DNA of 64,000 nt from Cercis canadensis (GCA_003255065.1 QAOA01001539.1:197932-261931); one strand, 5' to 3'. Shown: positions 47,371 to 60,155, numbered from the stretch's first letter. The notes: a model not told the origin generated them from the letters alone. A program made the numbers and translations.

Positions 47371-47469
47371 ATCAGCTTATGGTTGAATGATATTGAAGTC
47401 GTCATCAAGACTTATGAGTTTTATGTTTCAAACCTAAAGTTGTAATCAAAAGTACAAAAAAAAAAAAAA
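47371..47469 (+). repeat. tRNA-derived SINE-like copy (family A), plus strand
   Basis: Reads ATCAGCTTATGGTTGAATGA, then ...TATGTTTCAAACCTAAAG... and an A tail of 13. The A-box and B-box positions align with the copy at 41372. It was apparently inserted into the A tail of the preceding SINE. Confidence 0.62.
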
Positions 47470-50400
47470 GATTAGTCACTTTGTCTTTATATTTTATAAA
47501 AAAAAAATTCATATTTTTCTATTTTATACACATTGTTAATTAGAAACAATATACCAAATTTATTTTTAAAAATATGGCATAAAATGTAAGCTTATCATAT
47601 AATGTATAGTGATAAAACTAAGTAATTTTATATGTTCTTATTTATACATACATATTATAATATATTACATATTTGTATACACCTACATACTTATATACAC
47701 ATATAATATTGAATCTTATTTTTCCTCTTTCCTTATCTATAATACTAGAGTATCCGTTTAAAGTCATATATATATAAAAGAGTATCCATTTGAAGGATTA
47801 CATATAGGGCTCAATTGAAATATTCCCTAAGGGCTAATTCTAATTGTTTTGTTTCAATACCATTATCATGTATCATGCATTATGATCACTCTTGTTTAGC
47901 TAGAGAAAATTTGATAGTTCGTATCAAGATTGAAAACTAATTGTTGGATAAAACAAAACGGTCAGGAAAATTCACTTATCCAATGATACTTAGTTCATAT
48001 CATCCTAACAACAAACTTTGACAAGCTACTCTTGCTAAATATCAATTTCCATTACCAAATGGATTAAATAAGCAATTATATATGATGAACGACATGTTAT
48101 TTTCAATTCATGAACCAATTAAGGTGAACTCAATTTTGTCTTGCATCAGTCATCAATTTTGTCAGAGAGTGATGGTAGAAGAAGCATTCAAAACTAATGG
48201 AAATAAATCCATATTTTACAGAACAGAAATAATGTAACATGTAATATACTAGTGGTCGAAGCACTCAATTACAATACAACTGCATCTTAGTTTGGAATTT
48301 CAAAGCAGGGTATGCTTGTCTAGAATCAATACAATATGAGGCCCCCAACAGAATTCAACAACTTAATTAACAACATAGTTTTAGATCAATCAAAATCTTT
48401 GCTCTTTTAGTTTTCTAAATGCACACTGAAAGGGGTCTATTATACAAATTCATGACTGTACTGACCTATTGATAACCTAGAGGAAAAGAACATAATCATA
48501 AGAGGAGACTAATCAGTCAACAACACAAGAAAGAGGAAATCACAATGCTTACAGTCAAAGTCGTTAAAAGCAATCATTACTCAGTCTATGTGAGAAAATA
48601 AATTAGGAACCTCTCCACATTCTTTGGACCAACATGATAACATAGCAGTGGTAGCAAACATCCAAGAATTGATTCATATACTCACATGCTTCAGGTTTTT
48701 TTTTTTTTATCACAGGACTCAGATAATATTTAGAGATAAAGGAATACTATTCTGTCTTTCTCACACATAGACACAAGGTTGTGAAGCAATAACGCACCAC
48801 GTAGTACTGGTCTTTGTTCAAAGTTGTTCGTTGGAATCGAAGAGTCTTAAAAATTGAATGTGTAAATTCATCTAGAAGAAGTCAGGAAGCTCGTGACGAC
48901 GTATTTTTTCGAGTCTTGAAAAGCTTTTTGGTTTGAGGAATGATGTTTGCTCATCTTCACGTAGAGGTGTAAAACTTTCGGGCTTATAGAGTATACATAA
49001 TTTGGGTGATGATTTAGTTAGGCTTATGTTTAAAATGAAAGCTTTAAGAATCAAACGGCCTGTGATCAAGTGGTGCTATGGTTTGAATTTCAAGTGTCGA
49101 ATTGGTGAGTGCTCAATATCTATAGAAATATAGAGCATGACTTTAGGAGGAAATTGTGGGACATTTCCTGATATATCTTTTGTTTTTTTTACTGATATTT
49201 ATATTTGACTAGCATTGATTCTGATTTAGGGTAGTTATTAGGCTTAATTCCCTCCCCTGATTTTCTCTTATTGACTTTCATCATGGCTATAATGGTGACA
49301 TCCATTTGTGTATAACAATATGATACGATCAATAAAGAGATACACTTCTGCAACACTTTTCTTATCAGATTTTTCAATATAAACGTGGGAGAGGCGGTTG
49401 AGCCTTGTGGGATTCTATTCCTTAGTCTATCTTAACTACCCAAGAGGCCATGATTATTAGTTGCTTAAAGAAGTGGGTGTTATACGTGGGCTTCATACAT
49501 GGAGCATATTGAGAGGCCACTTCTCACTATTTTCGGGAGTAACTACTGCTGAGTTTTTAAGTATAAAAGGCAACACTTGAAGAGGGAAGAACATATCAAC
49601 ATCACAAATATCAGTCTGCAACTTTATTTCCTTTACATTCTTTGTAGTTTCATTTCCTTTGTTTATTGTTTTCAGCCATTTATGTTCTTGTATTTCAGCT
49701 TTCCATTTTAATTTATGTACTTCATTTCATTTATCAATGCAATTTAATTCATTTCCTTCCCTTTAAACTTCTTCTATTTCAAGATTCACTTAGCTCTAGT
49801 AGTATTTTTGGAAACTTGTCGACTGTATTTGCAGCCAAGTTTCCCATAATCCTCCTTCTTTGTGTTTGGCTTGGATAACAGCACTTTCTAGGCCTAACAA
49901 TATTAATCATAATTTTTTTTTTTTTAAAAAAATTATGTTTCTCTGTCTTGAAAGAAATAACCAACCTACATATTATATATAGTTTTGTAATTTTGTTTTA
50001 TCTAAGGGAATATTTTGCATTCTTTAGTTTATAAACTTATGTTAGAGCCTAGAAGTTTTTTTTTTTTTTTTTTAATTTTGTTTTTTATTTTTCTTTGGTA
50101 CCCTTCGTAGTTCTGTTTTGACCTACACTTGCTCCTGATGTCGGAAACAAACTATTTTTTCCTTTTTTTTTTTTGTAGATAGATAAAACAAGATTTTTTA
50201 ACTAGGGATAGGGGAGTGGGGATTCGAACCTAGGGCCTCAATATTTTTTTGGGAATTCCTTGAATCAATTGTGCTGTGTATATTTGTATAACCTAACTAA
50301 TTTTCTTCACTAAAACCATACGATTTGTAATATCATTAAATGAAATAGACATAATATGTTGTATAGCATATATAAAAAAGGAATTATTCAACGAACCATA

Positions 50401-50676
50401 TCAAAGTTACTTTTGACATGATTTGTTGAAGGGAGAAAATATGTTGAGAGAGAAGAGATAAAAACAAAAAAAAAGAGAACTAACAAATTACAAGAAATTG
50501 AACTGATTTAGCAAGTGGTAAATATGTCCTTACATTTTTTGGGTTACATGATGGTAAGAAGCTCAAATCCTTAACTTTTAACAAATTATTCAAATTTCTT
50601 ATCACTAGACTACAATTTTAATATTCTATCGCCATCTTTTTTTTTTGGTGAGAAAACTTTAGGGGTGAAGAGAGGC
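47470..50676. other. Intergenic DNA with a SINE-like remnant
   Basis: No gene is supported. About 50160-50285 (minus strand) is a SINE-like piece whose complement has a perfect B box GGTTCGAATCCCC and a poly-A end. Around 49480-49640 a promoter-like block has GTATAAAAGGCAACAC followed by a leader-like stretch; it may be the rest of an LTR-type promoter, but no boundaries can be seen. Confidence 0.4.
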
Positions 50677-52442
50677 TATCACTATAAGAAAATTAAGATT
50701 TTCTCACAAACTAAAAATCTGTGAGAAATTGTCAAAGAAAAAATGATGAATTCTTATAGGAAAAACAAATTTTGGATATTTCTCACGTCATTTCTCACAA
50801 ACATGTATTCCGTGAGAAATCTGAGAAAGTATGGCGAGAACTTGGCTCGAAAACGTTCTCACAAACTAATGTTTTGTGAGAAAAAGGAGCATAAGTTTGC
50901 ATCTATTTTTCTCGTGGATTGACTATCACTCCGTGAGAAACTAAAACATAAAGTTTTTGGATGGATTTTTTTTGTGAGAAACAAAACGCACCGTTTCACT
51001 AGACTCCTGGAGGGAGGGAAATTTGGGCAGGCTTTTCTCACAGAATTTTCTGCGAGAACGTCCATGACAAATCTAGAAATTTCTTCCCCACCCGAGCCTC
51101 TCCTTCTTAATTTGCAACTTAGACAAAACTTAAAAATTCGGTGATTTCTCTCCCCCCACGGACGTGGGCAATGGTTTCCGACGACTTGAGGGCGTTTTCT
51201 GGCGTGTGTGGACATTCTACTATCTCCTTTTGAAGCTTTGGAATTAAGGTAGGACATTTTTCTCTATGAATTTCTCTTATATTTTCTTTCTCAATGATGC
51301 ACGAAATGGGCTAGTTTTGGTATATTTGTGGATTAGTTTAAGTGTAGATTGGTTGTGAATAGGTATTTGATGGATTATAAACTTGATTAATGTTTGGTTT
51401 AAGAGTTTGCCCTTGATGTTGAATTCAAATTTTAATTTTCAAATTGAAGTAGTTATGGATTTTTTTTTTCTATCAATTGACTGAGGGCTTTTAATGTATG
51501 ATGTATGTAGAGGGTTTTGATAAATTTTTTGAATTAGTATAAATGAATTTTAATTTTGTGAGGTTTAGAGAGTAATTTATTAAATTAAATTATGTATGAA
51601 ATTGTTGAGATTTTGAGAACTCTATTTGGGGCTCTTGTTGTATGTTATATGTGCTTTGTTTGTAAAATTTTGTTTGAATTTTTTTATATAATTTTACAGT
51701 TATTCAATAATGTGGGGACGTAATAAGTTATTTGTAATGATATATGAATTGTGAGCATCTGATATACTAAAAACTTGTGGAATGAATGTACGTTAAAGTT
51801 ATATTTGATAAGTTAGGTTAACTTAGAAACCCATATAAGAGTTTATTGTGTAGGACTAACTCTTAGTTAGTCCCTAATTTTGGGACTATTCTTGAAGTAG
51901 TTGTTCCACTATTAGGACAGTAGAACTTTGGGAGCAAATAGGTCAATTAAATTTTGTACCACCTCTCTTTTGTTTCTCTGGGTACATATTTTGTTGACTT
52001 ATTTGGTCCCTATAAGTTTCTACTAGTGGTGGAACAAATTTCAAGAATGAGATAGAAGTCATACTTGGAGTAGAACTTAGTACCTTTGAAGCATTGAAGG
52101 AAAACATTAACAACTTCATTTTGTTTTGAATATTGAAGAAATATGGAGATCCTTGAACATCGTCATTGGATGTATGAGAAACTTGTTTTAAATAGTAAGG
52201 TTGTTAAATATGAGTTTTATGCTAGTGTATCAAACTAAGAAATTAGTTTCTGAACTTGGTTATGGGTACAAAAAGATTAACAGTTGTCCACATGAGTATA
52301 TGTTGTATTATGGAGAAGATGAATATGCTAGGCAGTGTCGCATTTATGATGAAGGATGGTTCACAGAATTTAAAGTTGGACAAGGAAATGTTAGGGAAGT
52401 TCCAACTAAATAGATGTGGTATTTGCCAATATTCCCTAAATT

Positions 52443-53724
52443 GCAAATACTAAGGAACTAAATGTCGTGCCGAGGTACCGTTTTGGTCACTTAGGAAACG
52501 GAAACATTTTAGAAATTTCATGAAAATTTCGTGAAAACAGAAGAGTTTTTAAGAAACATTTTAATTAATTTTAAGTAATATTTTTTTTTTAATTTTAAAA
52601 AATTGTAACATAATATTATTGGTAGAGATATATAAAATTAGAGAGTATACTATTAAATAATTATATTTTTAAATAAATAACATTGATATAATCAAGGTTT
52701 ATAAATTTGACAATATTTAGCATACATAAAACTTAATGCAAAATAAATATGATATTCTAAGTCTTAAATTACATAATACATATTATACTCTAAGTTTCAA
52801 ATATTTTTAAGTAATAATTTTTTTTAATTTAAAAAAATTTTAATATAGTAATGATGATAAAATTATATAGAATTAGATAATATAATGTTAAATAACTATT
52901 TTCCCCAAAACACAGTTGTTTTGGCTGCTTCAGTCTTACTCTCTCACGTTTCACCGTTCATTTCTTGTACCCATAGAAAACCTCTTCCATTTTCTTAGGA
53001 GTCTTTCTGTGCTTGGGAGGCATTGTAAACTGAAATCACTAGAAATTGCATTTTAGGAGCATGCAATCAGCAGTTGGAGTCTTTGGTGGTGAAACATACA
53101 GTAATGGGATTAATGCACCTTCTCTGATTAAGGAAAATGTGGGAGACAGTTGCCGTCCTACAATTTCAAGTATGAATTGCCCACCATTTATAGTAGTGAA
53201 GCTTTGCCGAGAGCATCTGGTATATAATGTTGATAATGGGATGACGACGTCGTTTAAGCTGCAAACCCAGTTGTGCTGAAGGACCCGAAGATTCATATTC
53301 CAAGCTTTCATGGGTTGAGGTCTGGTAATTCTCTCTCTCTACTACATCTTTCTCTCTTTTCCTTTGCTACTTGTTTCCCTCTCTTCCCCTATGATCTGTT
53401 TCTCTCTCTTCCCTGTGATCTTTTTCTTTCTCTTCCGCTGTGATCTCCGTCTCCTTCTCCCTCTGCAATCTATCTCTCTCTCCCTCCCTCCCTCCCTTTC
53501 TCTGGCCTTTATCCCTTGATTCTTTTTTAGTTTGTTTCGTACCCCTTGTGGAAATTTCGTGCGTTTTTGTCTGTTTCCTCTGAAATGAACCGAAACATGC
53601 CTGTTTCCATGGAAACAACAGAATTTTTGAACTGGTCGAGTGTTTCGTGTCGTACATGGGGGAAACGGAAAAATTTCGTGTGTTTCATACGAAACGGCAC
53701 GACATTTAGTTCCTTAGCAAAGAC
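52443..53724. mobile_element. hAT-like non-autonomous element inside the CACTA transposase gene
   Basis: The element proper is 52451-53716 (1,266 bp). Its ends TAAGGAACTAAATGTCGTGCC and the exact complement at 53696-53716 form a 21-bp perfect inverted repeat. The 8-bp flanks GCAAATAC (52443-52450) and GCAAAGAC (53717-53724) differ once, as expected for a hAT target duplication of some age. Inner subterminal parts share the GAAACGGAAA and TTTCGTG motifs in both orientations. No hAT transposase is encoded. The right half holds a possible captured fragment (53046-53279). Confidence 0.85.
53046..53279 (+). other. Possible captured coding fragment in the hAT-like element
   Basis: An open stretch of 77 codons with balanced composition, unlike the AT-rich left half of the element. 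It includes SAVGVFGGETYSNGINAPSL and, later, CPPFIVVKLCREHLVYNVDN. No family is recognised. Non-autonomous elements often carry host exon pieces, and the change in base composition supports that, but the stretch may be chance. Confidence 0.3.
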
Positions 53725-56700
53725 TTTTTACATCCAATGCATTGTAAAAGAGATAAGATGGCATAAAGAACACCAACCTGAACCAGGGGTGTTGTCACAT
53801 CTATCTGATGGAGATACATGGAAGCATTTTGACATAGTTCACCCCAAATTTTGCATCAGAATCGAGGCATGTGAGGTTAGGTCTATGTGCCCATGGTTTT
53901 AGTCCTTTTGGAGTAGGTGCCAAGACATATTCATGTTGGTCTATTATCCTAACTTTCGCCTGGCATGTGTATAATAAGGCAATACATGTTCTTAACTATT
54001 ATTATTATTCTTAGTCTTCATAATTCGAAAAGCAAAATTGATGTCTTCTTGCAACCTTTACTTGACAATTTGAAATTTCTTTGGGATAAATAAGTGCATA
54101 CTTATACCATTTCATTAAAGTAAATCTTTCAAATGAGGGCAGCTCTTTTGTGGACCATCAATGACTTTCTTACATATGAAATGCTATCTGATTGGCAAAT
54201 AGTAGGTAGGTTGGGTTGTTCGATTTACATGGGCGGTTCGAAGACATTTTATTTGAATCATGGGCGTAAAATATGTTATTTTGATTGCTATCAACAATTC
54301 TTGCCCTAAGATTATTCTTTTCGTTGTAACAAAAATAACTTCTTGAGGAATGTTACTGAGAATGACATATCACATATGCATTACTTTGAATACGAAATTT
54401 TCATACAAGTGTTGAGACAACCGAGAGTAACATAAAGTAAATGTGTTGTCTTTACTGGTTATGGTGTAACCCACAATTGGAGTAAGTGTAATATTTTATA
54501 GGACTTACCATATTGGCATGATTTGTTAATTCCTCACAACATTGATGTGATGCATACATAGAGCACGATTCCATCCGAGTTTGGAGTTGCAAGACTTGGG
54601 CAATGGAAAGATTGCGAAACCTAGGACATTGTATACACTTAGTATTGACCAGAAGAGAGTTGTGTGTGTGTGTGTGCAGAGTTTGAAGCTTCCTTATGGA
54701 TACTAATCTGTGTCGATATGAATCTGTGGACTTTGACCTACATGAAAAGTCATGACTATCATGTGTTCATAGAGAGACTTTTACCAATTACTTTTAGTAG
54801 GTTGTCTGCTCTTGTTTGGGAACCTCTTGTTAAGTTGAGTCAATTTTTTCAAGATCTTTGCTCTCATACTTTGCGCAAGGATGACTTGCAAATAATGGAG
54901 CAGAATATTCCCATCATCTTGTGCAAACTTGAGAATATTTTCCCTCTTACTTTTTTTGATGTGATGAAGCATTTACTGGTTCATATAGTTGAAGAAGCAC
55001 TAGCGGGTGAACCTGTCCAATATAGGTGGCTGTACCTTTTTGAAAGATTTCTTCATACCTTAAAGCGAAAGGTTGAAAACTAAGCTTAAGTGGAAGGTTT
55101 AATTTGTGAAGCATACATCCTCGAGGAGACTTCAACTTTTTGTTCGTACTACTTCGAGTCTCATGTTCATTCAAAGACTAGAAGAGTGCATTGCAATGAT
55201 GATAATGGGGAAATTTATGTCGGACCACCTATTTTCGTATTCAATTATCTTGCTTTCCTCCATGGAACCGTGCAACGAAGATACCTCAATGATGAGGAAC
55301 TAGCAGCTGCAACAATGTATGTGTTGCGTAATTGCTCCAAGGTTAAACCTTACTTGAAGTAAGTTCCAATTTAATATCTTCATAATTTGTAAATCTTCAA
55401 TGTACTTACATATGTGTTAACTAATGTTATGTTTATCTTGCAAAATGTACATAGAGCGATTAACCTCATTCTACGGGAATCTCCCAAATGATTAAATAGA
55501 TAAGCACATCTCCACTAAATTTTCTCAATGGTTTAAACACACCCTTAAAATGGTATTGTCAATGGGCTTTTAATATATTTAGCTTGGGGTCCCTCAAAGA
55601 AGGTTCAAACATGGGACCGAGTAAATATCAACAGTTTTAAATTTCATACAAAAGCTTGGTCTTATGGTCAAAAAAACAAATAACAATGGAGTATGTTTGA
55701 AGGGATCTAGTTATGGCGAAGCTGAATCCCCATATTATGGGGTACTGAGAGAAATTATCGAGATTGCATATATCGGCTCACCATTTCATCAATTGATACT
55801 ATTCAATTGCACATGGTATGATCCTTCGTAGGGCTGGTTACATGTCATTAAAATGAATGACATGCACATAATTGATGCACCAAATGCCCTTGATGATCCC
55901 TACCAAGACGTACCATATCGCTCATCAGCGTTAATTGTTGATGATGATTAGACACATACATATTTGGGAGATAACATTTCAACTACTACAAAGGAAGTTG
56001 TTGCTGGTGTCAATCCAGTCATTGTCACTAATGTAGATGATGAGATACGAGAATGTGCTAAGGAAGAGGAAGAAGATGACTATAATAGCAATGATGAGGA
56101 AACTGAGAAAAATCCCCCAAGTGATTATGTACTAGAAAATGATTGATATTACATACATACTCCTCATAATTCATCAATGCTTATGTATTATTAATTACAT
56201 AGCTGCATTTCCTTCTATGTTATCTTTTTAGACATTTTATGTTTTCTAACCATTATGTGTTATATTTTTGTGTTACTGAACTCCTGTTCATATCACTGCT
56301 ATTGACGCTGCATTTTTTGGTCGGCCTTCATTTCTCACCGATTTGGAACTTTGGTAGAGCCTAGACTTATGAAAAGATTCTTTTTGTATATATAAATATT
56401 CTGTTTACAATATCCTTCATATATAGATTCTTTTGTATGCATTCTTTAATTTGTATAAAATTTGATTGCATTATGTCCATATGCTGTTGTTACTATTGTT
56501 CTGTTGGTGTTGTTGCTAGTTATTGTACTATGCATGTTTTGAGTTAGTAGAAACATAGGGTTTGGAAGGGGGATTAGGGGTATTTCTCGTGGAATTTCTC
56601 ACAAAAAATTCCGTGGGACACTTTAAATAAAAACAATTTTTTTCTGACTTGTGATGGTTTTTCTCTTAGAAAATGTTAGTGAGAATTTTTCTCATGGACC

Positions 56701-56989
56701 AATTCTGTGAGAAAAATCAGGAGCTTGTCGTGAGACTTCGCAATAGTTTCTCACGGAATATTGGTCACTTCTCACAGAAAAATTGTGAGAAATTTATCAT
56801 GACAAAATCAAGCTGAGAGAAAGTCTGAGAGAAACTTTCTCACAGGTGATATTTTCCATGAGAAATTGGGTTTGTCAAGCCATTTTTTCTTGTGCTGCTG
56901 CATCCGTGAGAAACGTGGTTCTCACAAAATTTTTACTCATTTCTCACAGATTTGTTTTGTGAGAAAATAATGTTTTTCTTGTAATGTAT

Positions 56990-58419
56990 CCTATTAAGGC
57001 TAGGACATGTTTAGAGGCTTCAATGAGAGCTTATAGTAATGAACTGCTAGTAGTGAGATTTAAACGTAAACCTTACAAGTGGTTCGATCCTTAACAATTC
57101 AACCAACTTAGCTTTTGTGGCCAACTCTATTGCTAGCTAATATGTCCCTATATAAAAACAAAGTCAAATTGTATTCAAATGAATCATGCATCTATTGGTA
57201 TAAATTTATAAAAGGAAAATATATTTGGTTAAAGAAAATTAATTATTTGAATTTTTGTCAAGAATGATGAAAGATATAACTACTATTAAATAAAAAAATA
57301 TTCTTATCATTTTTTTTATCTAACAATTGCCTTTTAACTCCCAATAAAATTCATACTATATCCACCAAACCATATTTAGTTAAGTGGTATTAAGATTTAT
57401 AAATTATATATTTAAACTCACAATCATCACTAAAATACATAAAAAAAAGTCATACGACTAGGCTAATAGTAATACTCTTAAAATATTTTCTTTAAATTTC
57501 AACTACTAATAAAACTTATGCCATTCAAAATATAATGATGTAAATTTAATTAACATATTTTAAAGGGAACACTCTAATTGTGGAGTACTATTTAAGCCTT
57601 TAATATGGAAGTTTTATGTTTAGATTTCATTAACATAATGAAATAAATTTTTTAAAAAATATCAACACTCAATGTATAACTTCTAGTGGGCAAAAAGAAT
57701 TAATTAACATGTAAAAGAAAACATGATATCTAATTTTATTTTACTGTTCTCTCTTTCACACACAGCCAGAGCCGCAGGCAAAGACCCACTCTAGCTCTCC
57801 ATGCAAGCACCAGACGGCTCATGGACTCTGTAGTCAAAGAGCTTTGATTTCTCAAAACGGCTTCTGTCAAAGTGCTTTGATTTTCCAAAAGGCTTATTGC
57901 GGCTAGTTCGGTTAGTTTTGTCGCATTTGCCCACCATCAATTGAATTTGTGTATGGAACATTTTGTAGTGTTGTTGAATGTATTTTTAATTTTTTCTACT
58001 TATTATTATTAGTTTTATATAATTTAATAGAAAAAATACTTATAAAAAAAATTTAGTCTTGTAATTTTTACACTTTTCATTACTTTTATTTAATATTTTT
58101 CTACAATTTTATTTAACACCACTTTATTTTCTTAAAAAAGAATCACTTTCTTTTATTCTTTTTCTTTTTTGTCACTTTATTCTTTTCTTATTTTAATGCG
58201 ATTTCTTTTAACACCATTTTTTTTTTTCATTTGAATTCCATCTNTTTTTCATTTGAATGCCATCTTATTTCATAATTTTAAAATCTTCTTTTATTATTTT
58301 CATCTAAATTATCTATTTTTTAATTTAGGTTAGTAGAATTTTTTTCATGGTCATTTTCATGATTGAGTGTAAAAGATAATTATTTAATTCAACTTAAAAA
58401 AGGACATATACTTATTTCT
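56990..58419. other. Intergenic DNA, no gene seen
   Basis: AT-rich. A family-A SINE-like remnant with TTAAGTGGTATTAAGATT and a degenerate A tail lies at about 57377-57450. An N at 58244 lies between two copies of a motif around TTTTTCATTTGAAT (58219-58243 and 58245-58265). About 57765-57960 has more complex sequence but no recognised product. Confidence 0.45.
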
Positions 58420-58620
58420 CACTACAAGAAAACAAGAAATTTCTCACGGACAACACCCAAAATTTCGTAAGAAACCTGTTTCTTACGAACTTGTCATGGA
58501 TAATTGTGTTCCATGAGAAATGTCTATGTATGCTATTTCAAGAGAAATTTTGTGAAAGATACTCTGATTTTCTCATGGACTCTTTTTCTGCAAAAACTTC
58601 TTATTAATTTTCTTCTATTG
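58420..58620 (+). mobile_element. Orphan CACTA terminus
   Basis: Starts CACTACAAGAAAACAAG and continues with TTTCTCACGGA-type motifs (ATTTCTCACGGAC, TTCCATGAGAAAT, TTTTCTCATGGAC), the same design as the two complete CACTA elements. No matching right end is found downstream within the window, so it is a truncated copy. Confidence 0.75.
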
Positions 58621-60155
58621 TCTAAAAAAAGGTATATATATAAGCAATTATACATTTACTAGCACATTACAAAAATCTTTTTATTGTTTTCTACAAGGGA
58701 CCCATCTTTTGAAGAGTGTGATATATCTCTTCTGTTTACCATAATATTTGTCCACTACTAATTGAAGAATGAAGATTAGTATACATCTACTATTTTGTAA
58801 ACCTTTAGCAAGCATATACACTTCGTAGCTTTTTGAGTTTAGTTGAATTTTTATAAATAAATAAAATTTAAGAATCGATTAAGTTAGGCTAAAACTAAAG
58901 GCATGACATGTTAGCTAATTCTATAACAAACTCAACCCAACACACGCACCTACAAGAATAACACACTTCCTCCCTTCATTTGGCATGTCTCATGCCTCTA
59001 ATAATATCATAAACACGAGGCCTAATATTATACGCACAATGTTGCATACACCATGAAAGAAATACCTTGAAATGGTCAATTATATGTGTAATTCAAATGG
59101 CCAACATACATCACTAGTTTACTTCTCGTTTTGATTATATTTTAAAAGAAGATACTTTATTTGTGGATGACAAAAGCATTATATCGCTGTCCTATTTTTG
59201 TGCTTTGCATCATGCATGATCCATGAACTCTTATGCTATGTTTGGATGGACGGAGAAAATAGAGAGAAAAAATAGGAGGAAAGAAAAGATAGAGAATAGA
59301 AAGAAAAGAGAAAATAGTTTTGTGTGTGTGTGTGTGTATGTTTAGATGAGGTGAAATAAGAGAAGAAAATGGAGAGAAAGCAACCTTTTAAAATTTGATA
59401 GAATATAAAATTATACCCATATACTTAAAAAATTAAAACTAGTGTTATTATTCGAGGTAAAATGGTCTCATTGTCTTTTGTAGTCCCTCCATGGCAATTT
59501 TTTTTTTTTTTTGAGCCCCACATGTACGTTTTGTTCAAATTTCCTTCTCTCATTTTCTCTTCTACAACCAAATAATGGATAATAACTTTTTGCCTATATT
59601 TTCTTCCCTCAATTTCTTTCACCCTATTTCTCTCTTAAACTGTTTAATATTATTCACACAAAGAATGTCAATATTGTCAGTTAGCTTTATCTTTATTAAA
59701 GACATTGACTTCTCTACTAACTCCACTTTTAATTTTCCTTTAAAGTCTTTTTCTAATTGTTCTTAATGATTTGTTGTCCTTCTGGTGGTACTAATTTGTA
59801 CTGTTTACTTTGTATAATAGAATAATAAGAATAATTTTTTTTTTCTTTTGCTACATAATAATAATAATAATATTAATATTAATAAAATAAAAATATGTCT
59901 ACAAATGTGGAAATCCAACTATATTACCTTTTTAACGGGAATAATTTTGTAGGAATGTCAGCCCAAACTAAAATTCCAGGAATGAATAAATTTATCAATA
60001 TAGTTAATTTAATTAGTATCTAATTCTACTTACGGTAATGTACTTTAGTACTTAATAGTACTTTCTCTCGTAGAAAAATTGTGTGACATATATAAGCACC
60101 AAATTGTTATTATATGACATTATTAATTTAAAGAATTTGGTGACAAATTGATGCC
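58621..60155. other. Upstream region of the ZIP gene
   Basis: 59095-59222 is similar to 63723-63848 downstream of the gene (see findings). About 59236-59580 is a MITE-like stretch starting GTTTGGATGGACGGAG, with a GA-rich left arm, a CT-rich right arm and a TG microsatellite at about 59318-59338. No other gene. Confidence 0.5.

Larger units (their letters stand above)
52143..56146 (+). pseudogene. TNP2-like CACTA transposase, broken, host of a hAT insertion
   Basis: Recognisable pieces in order are as follows. MEILEHRHWMYEKL starts at 52143 and GYGYKKINSCPHEYMLYYGE lies near 52260. After the hAT insertion comes EPGVLSHLSDGDTWKHFDIV near 53780, which matches the SDGxxWKHFD block of TNP2. RAALLWTINDFLTYEMLSDW at about 54136 is the hallmark of the Transposase_21 family. 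ILCKLENIFPLTFFDVMKHL and PVQYRWLYLFERFLHTLKRK follow at about 54920-55070, then CEAYILEETSTFCSYYF at 55110. A C-terminal DUF4216-like part with YYGVLREIIEI and an acidic tail ends at 56146. A possible intron lies near 55360-55450. Several frameshifts and in-frame stops (for example before 54664, at 55083, 55822 and 55951) make it inactive. About 100 residues of the usual N-terminal region are missing. Confidence 0.9.
50677..56989 (+). mobile_element. CACTA (En/Spm) element, 6.3 kb, decayed autonomous type
   Basis: The element proper is 50680-56986. It starts CACTATAAGAAAATTAAG and ends TTTTTCTTGTAATG, the CACTA terminal repeat with one changed base near each end. Both sides carry TAT (50677-50679 and 56987-56989), a 3-bp target duplication. 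The first 350 bp and last 400 bp are packed with TTTCTCAC-type subterminal motifs in both orientations. Between them lies a broken TNP2-type transposase gene on the plus strand. A hAT-like element of 1,266 bp has jumped into that gene, so the CACTA insertion came first. Confidence 0.93.

Noticed and set aside
53367-53657. Minus-strand frame of 96 codons rich in E, R and K
   Set aside because: It is the complement of a CT-repeat tract in the hAT-like element; low complexity.
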